Part shown: positions 1 to 10,119 of the stretch, in pieces
How positions within the stretch are numbered: the first letter of the stretch is position 1
How the letters are laid out: each line of letters starts with the position of its first letter
Origin: DATIXD01 sp035518875
Lineage (GTDB): Bacteria; Pseudomonadota; Gammaproteobacteria; Methylococcales; Methylococcaceae
NCBI GenBank assembly: GCA_035518875.1
Contig: DATIXD010000096.1
Span: 1-10,774, forward strand
Direction: 5' to 3'
Length of the DNA: 10,774 nucleotides
Position numbers and translations under genes: made by a program
The notes under the pieces: model-generated
What the model was told of the DNA's origin: nothing
What the model saw: the letters and a program-made list of their open reading frames with translations, nothing else
Database searches by the model: none

Positions 1-288
1 CGATTCGGCCACCAACTTGGCGCCTTGGGCGAAGACCCGTCCGGCACCGAAGGCATTATGACCGACCTCGCTATTGCCCATGTCCTCATCGCTGGGCATG
101 CCGACCGCTTTTCCATGGGCCCGCAGCGTGATCGTCGGATAGAATGCCATCAGTTGGTCGAGCGTCGGGGTGCGTGCGGTCTTGACGGCGTCTCCGTCAA
201 CCCGTGGCGAGATGCCGACACCATCGAGCACGACAGTAACCACTGGGCCGGGGCAAGGCTTAAAGCGGGACGACTTTTCCAGTTTCAT
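1..288 (-). CDS. gpmI: 2,3-bisphosphoglycerate-independent phosphoglycerate mutase, plant/trypanosomatid type (5' part, cut by window edge)
   Basis: Interconverts 3- and 2-phosphoglycerate in glycolysis and gluconeogenesis in the cytoplasm, using two metal ions and a phosphoserine intermediate. Reading leftwards from the ATG at 288 there are 96 codons without a stop up to base 1. The product carries the N-terminal alkaline-phosphatase-superfamily metal motif VLDGVGISP (about residues 20-28), the ARTPTLDQL segment, and [15 protein letters not shown], whose serine is the expected phosphoserine nucleophile. The following AQGAKLV and the NA[LF]GAGR form of the motif are typical of the plant/trypanosomatid branch; Escherichia-type enzymes usually read NLGAGR there. 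The start is chosen because residues before the first strand match the short basic leader of that branch; the Shine-Dalgarno sequence is weak. It lies 164 bases downstream of the LOG-family gene on the same strand, so co-transcription is possible but not shown. The family identity is clear; the C-terminal two thirds or more is outside the window. Confidence 0.9.
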   Translation of the reverse strand, partial: MKLEKSSRFKPCPGPVVTVVLDGVGISPRVDGDAVKTARTPTLDQLMAFYPTITLRAHGKAVGMPSDEDMGNSEVGHNAFGAGRVFAQGAKLVAES

Positions 289-364
289 CGGCTTGATCCG
301 GGAGTTGGTATTGGAAGGAAGCGACCACGACCGCCGTCGGGTCCGAGAAAATATCACTCGGTAT

Positions 365-394
365 TTTAGCCGTTAGAACACGGGCACGGCTAAA
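365..394. repeat. Perfect 9-base inverted repeat between the LOG-family gene and gpmI
   Basis: The arms TTTAGCCGT (365-373) and ACGGCTAAA (386-394) are perfectly complementary around a 12-base loop. They lie in the 164-base gap between the LOG-family stop and the gpmI start. No T-run follows on either strand, so an intrinsic terminator is not well supported; a leader hairpin, a processing site or a protein-binding dyad are alternatives. Confidence 0.4.
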
Positions 395-452
395 GGGTTT
401 ATTGTAAGCCTGCAGCAAGCTTCGGTGACAGGGCCGCCGTCGGCAACCGGTC

Positions 453-1052
453 TTATAACTGTTTTTCCTCCCGAATCCATGCCTTGACGGGTTCTGCGCA
501 GTACGCAGCCATGGCGTCCAGGAGTGCGTCCGGCTCTGTCCGGAAAAGCAACAGCGCCCGGCTTTCCGCTGAAAGGAATCCCTCGGCGACGGCACGGTCA
601 CACAACTCCAACAGGGGATCATAGTAGCCCGCCACGTCCAGGAGGCCGATCGGTTTTTGGTGGAATCCGAGCTGCGCCCAGGTGAGAATTTCGAACAGTT
701 CTTCGAAGGTACCAAATCCCCCTGGCAAAGCGATGAACCCGTCCGCCTGTTCGGCCATGCGTGCCTTGCGGGTGTGCATGGAGTCGACTACCTCCAACCG
801 GCTTAGCCCTGAGTGTTCCACCGTGCGCCCCGCTACTTCGCGTCCCACCAGGGCCTCGGGGATGACACCGACCACGCTGCCGCCCGCCGCGAGGCATGCA
901 TCTGCGATGATTCCCATGAGACCGATGTTGCCTCCCCCATAGACCAATTCAACTCCCTTTTCGGCGAGCAGCCGCCCGAGTATCTCGGTCATTGCCCGAT
1001 ATTCGGGGCGTCTGCCGGGGCGAGAGCCGCAGAAGATGCAGATTTTGTTCAA
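453..1052 (-). CDS. LOG family protein (nucleoside 5'-monophosphate phosphoribohydrolase, TIGR00730 type)
   Basis: Cytosolic Rossmann-fold enzyme of the LOG / 'lysine decarboxylase-like' family. Characterised members release the base from nucleoside 5'-monophosphates, including cytokinin ribotides; bacterial members probably act in nucleotide turnover, and the natural substrate here is unknown. At 199 residues it has the usual length. Visible signatures are the N-terminal ICIFCGS strand, GGGNIGLMG (39-47, phosphate binding), MHTRKARM (92-99) and the diagnostic PGGFGTFEE (110-118), whose Arg and Glu positions form the active site. The start codon is TTG (1050-1052). It is supported by a GGAG Shine-Dalgarno at 1060-1063 with a 7-base spacer and by the family N-terminus beginning at that point; an ATG five bases upstream is out of frame and stops at once. 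Older annotations call such proteins lysine decarboxylase, which is not supported by biochemistry. Confidence 0.93.
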   Translation of the reverse strand: MNKICIFCGSRPGRRPEYRAMTEILGRLLAEKGVELVYGGGNIGLMGIIADACLAAGGSVVGVIPEALVGREVAGRTVEHSGLSRLEVVDSMHTRKARMAEQADGFIALPGGFGTFEELFEILTWAQLGFHQKPIGLLDVAGYYDPLLELCDRAVAEGFLSAESRALLLFRTEPDALLDAMAAYCAEPVKAWIREEKQL

Positions 1053-1458
1053 GACATCGCTCCGAATGAATGCGACCTCATAGCCTTGCTTGCCGGTCTT
1101 CCGGCAAGACGCTAATAATCGGGAGATCGCTCACTGCCGCCAGTTCGGCAGCACCCTCCTTGACCGCCAAGATGATCTTTCCTGTTGATGCGCGGCGAAA
1201 AGAGACAGTCTGCTCAGATTTCCCTGACCCATACCAAGGCGTAACCAATACCGGTCCGCATGGCACTTTCGACGGGAGGAGACCTGCTCAGCCGAAAACG
1301 CGCAAAGTGGTCATTTCTGAGTGCGCATCAACTCCCGGGGCGTCAGAATCAGAGTCGGCAAGTCATCACATACTTCGCCATTCATCCCCTTTACGCACAA
1401 TCGCCTACCGGGTGAAGCCAGACTGTGGATACGGACTTCTGTACTTGGTCATGTCCGA
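1053..1458. other. Intergenic stretch with a hairpin in the LOG-gene leader
   Basis: No convincing gene is seen in these 406 bases; short open frames on both strands lack motifs and good ribosome binding sites. The one structured element is a perfect 8-base stem, CTTGCCGG / CCGGCAAG, with a TCTT loop at 1089-1108. It lies 37-56 bases upstream of the TTG start of the minus-strand LOG gene, so it would be in its leader or promoter region. Confidence 0.5.
1089..1108 (-). promoter_or_regulatory. Perfect 8-bp stem-loop upstream of the LOG-family start
   Basis: CTTGCCGG (1089-1096) and CCGGCAAG (1101-1108) flank a 4-base loop. It is not followed by a T-run in either direction, so it does not look like a rho-independent terminator. 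Its position just before a gene whose start is the weak codon TTG makes a leader hairpin or an operator dyad possible; neither is demonstrated. Confidence 0.35.
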
Positions 1459-2982
1459 TTACTTTATCCCGGCAACCGGCCTCATCTGGGTATCGCAAAC
1501 ACCGCCAACTCGTGCGGTCACCGGGTTCACGGGAGCCTGGCAGTTGGCTCCGCGGTCCTTGATCCGACAGGTCAGTTCCAGCGGATGCCCGGAATTCAGC
1601 CATGACGGGGTGGTGCGATATCGCCCCACCTCCTCGAAGGAGCAACCACGCGGAATGCCGTAGGGCGGGCATGGGGAAGCGCTCTTCAATTCGACCTTGC
1701 GTCCGTCGACGACGAAACCCGGATAGTTGTCAACGATCTCCACCACGTCACGATCGTCCTTCGGCTCCACCCGAAAACTCCGGAACAGATAGCCGTCCTT
1801 GGTTTCTTTGTCGACCCGGATGCGGGTATTTGCTAACAGTGCGAAGTCATCCCCTCTGCGAGCCACGGCGCCGGTGATATATTCGATTCGGTCGTAATTC
1901 GGAAAGCATTTACCCATTGCCGGCGCGTGATAGTAGTGCCGCATGCTTTTCAATTCGCCGAGAGGGTTGCCGGGGAATATCTCGGTCAAGTCTCTATCGT
2001 CACCGAACAGAATCCGCTGGATATCCGGAAGATTCTGTTCGTACATTGTTTGCAGTTTGGAGTAATACGCTCCGTTCGGGCCGGCGTTCAAACCATCCCG
2101 CAGAAAGCAGGAGGTCAGGCCGGAGGTCTGGGTCAGCAATTCATCCCAGATATTGTATTGCGACACCTTTGACGCAACGCCCTGGAAATCTCCTTCGCTC
2201 CTGCAGCCTTGATTTCCAATACAACCATTCCGCCCCCGGTTTCGAATCGACAACGCGATGATGTTGCGCTCGCAGCTGCCGTAGGCATTGCAGCCGCGGT
2301 CCAGGTGCCCTTCAAAGATCGCTGTCCGCATCACATAGTCCAAGTGTTTGGCCCGCTCGAGCAGCGGCCCGGGCCATTTGACTCGATGCTCCACGGTGAA
2401 ACTGCCCCAGGCTCCTTGCAGCGCAGTGCGGCGCCCGATCAGCTCGCGATTGGCATTTTCACAATTCGGTGAGTTGTGAAACGCGCGGATGATGATATCC
2501 AACTCGCCGTGTGCCGAACCCGGCGGTTTCCACTGCCCGGAAACGGCAGAGCGATCGAAGAACGGTGCTTTTTCCATCGCATACAGGCGGCGGACGTCGA
2601 TAACGTGCCTGACGCTGGCATCGCAATGGTGGTTGGCTACGGTCAAACCAGCACGTTGAGCCGAAATCTGCTCGAAGCGTTCCGCGGAAGTGGGCGTTGC
2701 GGTTCGGGAATCCACGACGATCTGGAATCCCACATAGGGTGTGCCACTGCTATCGCTCAAAGGCTTGCCATTTCGAATCACCAGGCAAGGAATCAGTGAG
2801 GTGCCCTGCGACAATGAACCGGCGGGGGAACTGGCTCCGAATCGTTGGAAGTCACCGATATCGTAAAAAGGTATATCCAGAGGGCCATTGAATTGATACA
2901 GGGTCATCACCGCCGTGGCCGGGATTCCGGCCACGGCCCCCGATGCAAGAAGCAACAAAACAAGGGAAAGTGACTTTTTCAT
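1459..2982 (-). CDS. Secreted cysteine-rich protein of unknown function
   Basis: I do not recognise a family. The preferred start at 2982 gives 507 residues beginning with a classic Sec signal peptide: MKK, then a run of Leu/Val, then Ala-rich cleavage region at about residues 16-24. An upstream in-frame ATG at 3075 would add 31 residues before the signal and is unlikely. The mature part has 14 cysteines (66, 120, 174, 231, 237, 254, 260, 292, 359, 438, 447, 472, 481, 496), an even number, with three close pairs of the C-x5-C and C-x8-C kind (231/237, 254/260, 438/447 or 472/481). That pattern fits disulfide bonding in the periplasm or outside the cell. There is no lipobox, no further membrane segment and no obvious catalytic motif. 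It stands alone, with about 400 bases on either side free of genes on its strand. That it is a real gene is supported by its length, the signal peptide and consistent codon use; its function is unknown. Confidence 0.8.
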   Translation of the reverse strand: MKKSLSLVLLLLASGAVAGIPATAVMTLYQFNGPLDIPFYDIGDFQRFGASSPAGSLSQGTSLIPCLVIRNGKPLSDSSGTPYVGFQIVVDSRTATPTSAERFEQISAQRAGLTVANHHCDASVRHVIDVRRLYAMEKAPFFDRSAVSGQWKPPGSAHGELDIIIRAFHNSPNCENANRELIGRRTALQGAWGSFTVEHRVKWPGPLLERAKHLDYVMRTAIFEGHLDRGCNAYGSCERNIIALSIRNRGRNGCIGNQGCRSEGDFQGVASKVSQYNIWDELLTQTSGLTSCFLRDGLNAGPNGAYYSKLQTMYEQNLPDIQRILFGDDRDLTEIFPGNPLGELKSMRHYYHAPAMGKCFPNYDRIEYITGAVARRGDDFALLANTRIRVDKETKDGYLFRSFRVEPKDDRDVVEIVDNYPGFVVDGRKVELKSASPCPPYGIPRGCSFEEVGRYRTTPSWLNSGHPLELTCRIKDRGANCQAPVNPVTARVGGVCDTQMRPVAGIK

Positions 2983-3075
2983 GGTGAATCTGCCATCCGG
3001 TTTTTGTGGGACTGCCACCGCAACGTCGCAGCCAATTTCATGGATATGCAAACGTCCCGCTGATTTTCTTATCAT

Positions 3076-3457
3076 TATCCGAAATGTCGATCACATCCAA
3101 CTTTTTACCAGTATCAACACTGAAAACTTCTCGGAGAATAAGGGTTATGTGTTAATAATCAAAGCGTTACAACGCAAAGAATTGGGCCGATATCGTTTAT
3201 CTCCATGGCAATCGGGTCGATTGGCTCCGGCCTACTGCGGACATTCGGTGATGCTGGGGTGGCGGGCAAGTTCTCTGCCTTACCTGTCGTTCATGCTTGA
3301 CCATCAATTTCGCTTGAACGGCCGCTTAAATCAGTGTCCTCGACCGGGCGCCGCCGGCCGATTCTGTTGAAAAACACTCTCTGCTGACGGCTACCCGGGT
3401 GTAATATGCCTGACACCTAACGGATCGCGGGGTGAGGCCATGATGGGGCAGTAGACA
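3076..3457. other. Intergenic stretch between the secreted-protein gene and the transposase remnant
   Basis: No gene is supported here. The first 110 bases are AT-rich, as expected for the promoter region of the leftward secreted-protein gene, and contain a small dyad GCGTT-AC-AACGC at 3164-3175. I could not pick a -35/-10 pair with confidence. The stretch just before the transposase start contains GTTGAAAAAC (3366-3375), a sequence type often found near insertion-sequence ends; no matching right-hand inverted repeat was found downstream. Confidence 0.4.
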
Positions 3458-3810
3458 GTGGGACAGGAGCAGCTGTTCTATTCCTTCAACCTCGAAAATA
3501 CGTTCCCAAGGATCATCTTCTTCGAGGGATCGACCGGTTTCTCGATCTCCGTCAGCACTTGGCGGATTACTACAGTCCAATCGGACGCGCTTCGATTGAT
3601 CCCATCCTGATGATCCGGATGCAAATTTTGGGGCTTGCTTTGGTGGTGCTTTCGCATTCGCTCCGAACGTCGTTTGTGCGAAGAAGTGCACCTCAATTTG
3701 GCCTATCGCTGGTTTTGCCGATTAGGTTTGGAGGACCCAGTGCCCGATCGTTCCACCTTTTCCAAGAATCGGCACGGTCGCTTTCGATACTGATACCTGC
3801 GCTTGTGCCC
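3458..3810 (+). pseudogene. IS5/IS1182-type (DUF772) transposase remnant, frameshifted and 3'-truncated
   Basis: Decayed N-terminal part of a DDE transposase. From a GTG at 3458 the frame reads VGQEQLFYSFNLE. After about 3495 the recognisable protein continues one frame over as VPKDHLLRGIDRFLDL and GRASIDPILMIRMQIL (to about 3630). It then returns to the first frame as RSERRLCEEVHLNLAYRWF and DPVPDRSTFSKNRHGRFR, ending in a stop at 3791-3793. A further slip lets the trace continue to about 3808 (codons for LRL). These segments match in order the N-terminal DUF772 region of IS5/IS1182-group transposases, which are usually several hundred residues long. The catalytic DDE core is absent. The two shifts cancel each other in frame, consistent with a one-base loss near 3496 and a net one-base gain near 3635. 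The element is not functional. Its borders cannot be set because no inverted-repeat pair was found. Confidence 0.8.
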
Positions 3811-4142
3811 CGTCAAAATATTGGTGGCGCTGGATGACACTGACCGGCTTTCATCTAAAATCTCAACCTGAATCCAACGGGATATTCCGCAACGGAGTGC
3901 CCGAACATTAGAAGTATTCTGGCAGAGCGGCCGACATGGCAACAGATAGAGTCCCGGGAATTGAGTCTGCAATTAACGGTCGAAGCTTTTGAAATCGCGG
4001 CAACGGTGAAGGTCCATTGAGTGTCACCTTCATGAATTCGGATGGATACGTAGCCGTGCCGGTTCAGTGATGGCGAGATTGGGATCCCGTCATGTTCGCG
4101 CCGGTGTCCTCCGCGATTGGCGGCCCGGGCTGGCCTGATCCT
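3811..4142. other. Non-coding stretch between transposase remnant and L,D-transpeptidase gene
   Basis: No gene is supported. Stops are frequent in all three plus frames. A short frame at 3812-3874 encodes KILVALDDTD followed by a stop after a few more codons; it may be the remnant of another reading frame or chance. A 6-base inverted repeat, GAAGGT (4008-4013) and ACCTTC (4026-4031), is present with a 12-base loop and no T-run. The promoter of the downstream gene should be here but no clear -35/-10 pair stands out. Confidence 0.35.
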
Positions 4143-5507
4143 ATGAATCGGGTTGATCGAACCTTGAAGACATTTTCTAGATTTGCTTTCGCGAACACTC
4201 TTGTCGGCCGTGTGGGGGCGTCGGTGTCAGCCATCGCGTTCGCAGTATTGCTTTGGCAACCGATGCTGTCGTGCGCGACCCCTCCCACTGCATCCGAGGC
4301 GATAGAACTTCATGCCGATCTTGGCGATGAGTGGGTGGATGAGAATCGCAGCACATTTCTGGCGGACTCGATCGGACGATCTTTTCGGCTGTTAACGGAC
4401 GTTAGGGGATTCGACGTCTTCGATGATATGGAGGACACCGCTGACCAATCATCGGCGTGGCGAAAACAGGACCGGGAGCATGCCACAATAGCGATTCCGC
4501 AGCTCGAGGGCAGCTTTGAGCGCATGCTGGAACCCGACGCGTCCGTGACCTTACGTTTCGATAAGCCGGTTGGCAAAGTTCAGGTTGCCAGTCAAGTGCA
4601 ATTCACCGTCAATGCGGATCGTTCCCACCGGGTTTTCCGGTTGGTGGCGAGGAACTACGCACAAGGTCAGACATATCCTGTGAAAGTGATCTGGAGGGCC
4701 GCCACAGGAGAACCATACCCCCCCTTGAACCTGCAGGTGACAACGCCGCCTCCGCTCTCCGTTGCAGTCAATACCGAGGGCCTGGCCAATCTGGGCCTCC
4801 TATTGCCTCTGCGATTGACCTTCAGCGAACCCCTGATGGAACGGGAAAAGATACTTCAGCAGGTCGCCGTGAAAACCGGCGCGGGTCAGGATGTGCAAGG
4901 CACTTGGCGATGGACTGGGCAACGCAGCCTGCAATTCACTCCACGGCCGACCTGGCCTCCCTCCAGCGTCATACAGGTCAGCGTCGACGCAACCGGTTTG
5001 CGGACCCTGCAAGGCGGATGGATGGATCATCCGATTTTGAGTAGCTTCACCACGGGGACCGATCGAAGAATCTTTGTGTATCTGGATACCCAGCGGGTGA
5101 CCGCTGTCGAAAACGGACAGGTAGTGCAGACCTTCAGGGTGAGCACGGGAAAGGAAAAGACCCCGACCGCCGAGGGCAATTTCTACATCTACGACCGTTA
5201 CCTTCACAGAACCATGCGCAGCAGGGGTGTACGGAAAGGTCAGCCTGGTTATTATCTGATCGAAGACGTTCCCTACACGCAATTCTTCAACGGAGACATG
5301 GCCTTGCATGGCGCGTTCTGGCACAACAGTTTCGGTCGGCCAGCCAGTCATGGCTGCGTCAACATGTCCACCCGGGAAATGAACAAGCGCTGGCCCAATG
5401 TTGCAGAGAATGCAGGATGGTTATATAGCTGGGCTTCGTTGGGTGTTCCCGTCACGGTGTTAAAGGATAATCCGGAAAAGATGATGCTCTCGAAAGCGCG
5501 GAACTGA
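4143..5507 (+). CDS. L,D-transpeptidase with Ig-like and YkuD catalytic domains
   Basis: Periplasmic cell-wall enzyme of the YkuD family. Such enzymes use an active-site cysteine to make 3-3 peptidoglycan cross-links or attach proteins to the meso-diaminopimelate of the peptide stem, and are typically carbapenem- but not penicillin-sensitive. The 454-residue product has a basic N-terminus and one hydrophobic segment (about 25-41) acting as signal or anchor. A linker of about 150 residues follows, then an Ig-like region (about 203-305, with TFSEPL and GTWRWTGQRSLQFTP) like the one before the catalytic domain of mycobacterial Ldt enzymes. The YkuD domain spans about 309-440. The signature is complete: His389 in HGAFWHN and Ser402-His403-Gly404-Cys405-Val406-Asn407. 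The start at 4143 is preferred because it puts basic residues directly before the hydrophobic core; an in-frame ATG at 4092 would add 17 residues, and neither has a strong ribosome binding site. A lipoprotein cleavage at MLSC (about residue 44) is possible but the lipobox is poor. No cell-wall genes lie next to it. Confidence 0.92.
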   Translation: MNRVDRTLKTFSRFAFANTLVGRVGASVSAIAFAVLLWQPMLSCATPPTASEAIELHADLGDEWVDENRSTFLADSIGRSFRLLTDVRGFDVFDDMEDTADQSSAWRKQDREHATIAIPQLEGSFERMLEPDASVTLRFDKPVGKVQVASQVQFTVNADRSHRVFRLVARNYAQGQTYPVKVIWRAATGEPYPPLNLQVTTPPPLSVAVNTEGLANLGLLLPLRLTFSEPLMEREKILQQVAVKTGAGQDVQGTWRWTGQRSLQFTPRPTWPPSSVIQVSVDATGLRTLQGGWMDHPILSSFTTGTDRRIFVYLDTQRVTAVENGQVVQTFRVSTGKEKTPTAEGNFYIYDRYLHRTMRSRGVRKGQPGYYLIEDVPYTQFFNGDMALHGAFWHNSFGRPASHGCVNMSTREMNKRWPNVAENAGWLYSWASLGVPVTVLKDNPEKMMLSKARN

Positions 5508-5869
5508 GGACTTGGCCGAAAACAACTTCCCGAATTGCGTCTGCGGACCAAGGTCAACTGATGGATGATGCTCACTCACAATTGACCACATTGGGTGTTT
5601 TCGGCTGACCGCGGCTGCTACGCTAGTCGGAAGTAGCGTGCGACTCAAGCTAATAACTTCCCAGCATGGTCAGTACAAATTGAGCAAATCAATCAATTTT
5701 GTTGCGCGCCAACACATCGCATCAATCCGGGCGGTCCTCGCTATTATCAGCCTGCCACCGGCTTAACCGCAGAGTACCCAATCCGGTCCTTCGGTCGCGC
5801 ACAAGGCGAACGTCGGCTTCTGAGGTCGAGTGGTCGTTCATGATTGGCCGGTGAAGGCAAAGTCGAATG

Positions 5870-5888
5870 GCTGTTCAGGCCGAACAGC
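5870..5888. repeat. 7-bp inverted repeat GCTGTTC/GAACAGC
   Basis: Perfect arms at 5870-5876 and 5882-5888 enclose a 5-base loop. It belongs to the repeat-rich middle of the intergenic region. It is not followed by a T-run, so a terminator is unlikely. Confidence 0.4.
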
Positions 5889-5924
5889 TCACATTCATCA
5901 GTTTGACAGTAACTTACCGGAGCT

Positions 5925-5980
5925 CGGCCTCACCGGCCATTCATGCTGACCAACACCTGCCGGTCATGAATGGCTGCTTT
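5925..5980 (+). repeat. Intergenic repeat unit, copy 1
   Basis: This 56-base unit matches the copy at 6097-6152 at 46 of 56 positions without gaps. It contains a perfect 9-base palindrome, CCATTCATG (5937-5945) and CATGAATGG (5965-5973), so it can fold into a hairpin. Such degenerate, palindrome-containing intergenic units are common in proteobacterial genomes as non-autonomous repeat families; which family this belongs to cannot be said from one locus. Confidence 0.6.
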
Positions 5981-6096
5981 ATTCGGGCTCGGACGAACGG
6001 TCCGTGCCCGGTGCGGCCGTTCGACCCTGCGCAGGCTCGACGGCAGCTTTCCGGGTCGAGCTGTCATCCGTACCCGCGAACCGAAGGGCAAGTGGT

Positions 6097-6152
6097 CGGC
6101 CTCAGCGTCCATTCATACTGACCGATACCTGCCGTTCACGAACGACCGCTTT
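6097..6152 (+). repeat. Intergenic repeat unit, copy 2
   Basis: Direct copy of the 5925-5980 unit, 172 bases further on, 82% identical by eye. The palindrome of copy 1 has decayed here, although a smaller GTTC/GAAC dyad remains. A 21-base stretch at 5832-5852 matches the complement of 6127-6147 at 17 of 21 positions, suggesting a third, inverted and partial copy. Confidence 0.6.
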
Positions 6153-6328
6153 CATCAAAATGGTGGGAGCGGTCGTGCCCTGAGCGGAAATTCAGAAAGA
6201 TTTCAGCACTGTCTCATGCGCGACCCAAATCAGCCATTCGCCGTTTTACATAGAGCACTCAACATGGGGGCGTTGGCTTTTCTTTCGAATCGGTGCATAA
6301 ACCGCCAAGTTGATTGCATTGGCCGTAT

Positions 6329-8236
<1,908 letters not shown>

Positions 8237-8362
8237 GTTGCACCTCGTCCGGTTCTACAGTTCGGTTCGCTACACCGCCCCTTTTCAGCTTCACTATACT
8301 CCTCGACCATGCTATAGCCACAAAATTTCCACGCCTTTCCGTGAGTTTCGAGCACGCCATTG

Positions 8363-8393
8363 TGTCATTTTGTGACAGTGTATCGGAATGACA
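8363..8393. promoter_or_regulatory. Two tandem dyads, candidate upstream activator (AcoR-like) sites
   Basis: TGTCA-N5-TGACA (8363-8377) is a perfect dyad. Sixteen bases on, TGTAT-N5-TGACA (8379-8393) has the same spacing, with one intact half and one degraded half. They lie about 80-110 bases upstream of the -24/-12 element, a normal distance for binding sites of sigma-54 activators, and within the divergent spacer of the activator gene. That the adjacent activator binds here is inferred. Confidence 0.6.
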
Positions 8394-8443
8394 CGTCACG
8401 CGATCATGCCTGGGGCGACGCCTTGCAGGAAGAAGTTATTTCA

Positions 8444-8456
8444 AATCATAGAGTTG
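8444..8456 (+). promoter_or_regulatory. Candidate IHF binding site
   Basis: AATCATAGAGTTG matches the IHF consensus WATCARNNNNTTR at 12 of 13 defined or free positions; only the R position is off (T). It sits between the candidate activator sites and the -24/-12 promoter, where IHF bending is usually needed at sigma-54 promoters. Confidence 0.5.
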
Positions 8457-8473
8457 GATATGTTTCAAAGTCA

Positions 8474-8488
8474 TGGCACGTCTCCTGC
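8474..8488 (+). promoter_or_regulatory. Sigma-54 (-24/-12) promoter of the aldehyde dehydrogenase gene
   Basis: TGGCAC-GTCTC-CTGC fits the sigma-54 consensus TGGCAC-N5-TTGC with a single change (C for T). The invariant GG (8475-8476) and GC (8487-8488) are exactly ten bases apart. Transcription would start near 8500, giving a leader of about 50 bases before the ATG at 8548. The divergent gene encodes a sigma-54 activator, which strongly supports this assignment. Confidence 0.85.
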
Positions 8489-8533
8489 GCTACAAGGGCA
8501 GGCCGGTCGTTTACCGCGCCAGAACACTAAATC

Positions 8534-8539
8534 AGGAGG
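8534..8539 (+). promoter_or_regulatory. Ribosome binding site that fixes the aldehyde dehydrogenase start
   Basis: AGGAGG lies eight bases before the ATG at 8548. No comparable site precedes the in-frame ATG at 8473, which supports the shorter protein. Confidence 0.85.
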
Positions 8540-8547
8540 AAACACCC

Positions 8548-10068
<1,521 letters not shown>

Positions 10069-10099
10069 TCCTCCGCTCGCCATTCTGCGAGCCACCACT

Positions 10100-10119
10100 G
10101 GGGGCGGGCGACCGCCCCC
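10100..10119 (+). promoter_or_regulatory. GC-rich hairpin with GNRA loop between the dehydrogenase and DUF779 genes
   Basis: GGGGGCGG (10100-10107) pairs perfectly with CCGCCCCC (10112-10119) around the loop GCGA, a GNRA tetraloop. Only CTTT follows before the ribosome binding site GGAGA (10128-10132) of the next gene. The stem is strong but the T-run is too short for an efficient intrinsic terminator. It may lower expression of the second gene relative to the first, or protect the upstream message from 3' exonucleases. Confidence 0.55.

Larger units (their letters stand above)
5508..6328. other. Long non-coding stretch with degenerate repeats
   Basis: About 820 bases lie between the L,D-transpeptidase stop and the stop of the leftward activator gene, with no gene I can support; open frames here have no motifs. 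The left part holds a weak hairpin ACGCTA/TAGCGT (5620-5639) without a T-run. The middle (about 5830-6155) holds a diverged repeat family described separately. No clear terminator is seen for either flanking gene. Confidence 0.6.

Noticed and set aside
260..715. 151-codon minus-strand frame overlapping gpmI and the LOG gene
   Set aside because: It overlaps two recognisable genes in another frame and has no family features.
1070..1663. 197-codon plus-strand frame over the gene-free gap
   Set aside because: It has no motif or ribosome binding site, and its second half lies opposite the secreted-protein gene.
5903..5908. TTGACA as a -35 box in the repeat region
   Set aside because: No acceptable -10 element lies 15-19 bases downstream and no gene follows on that strand.
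5925..6152. Possible CRISPR array
   Set aside because: Only two diverged 56-base units with a 116-base gap and one inverted partial copy; no regular short repeats or spacers and no cas genes.
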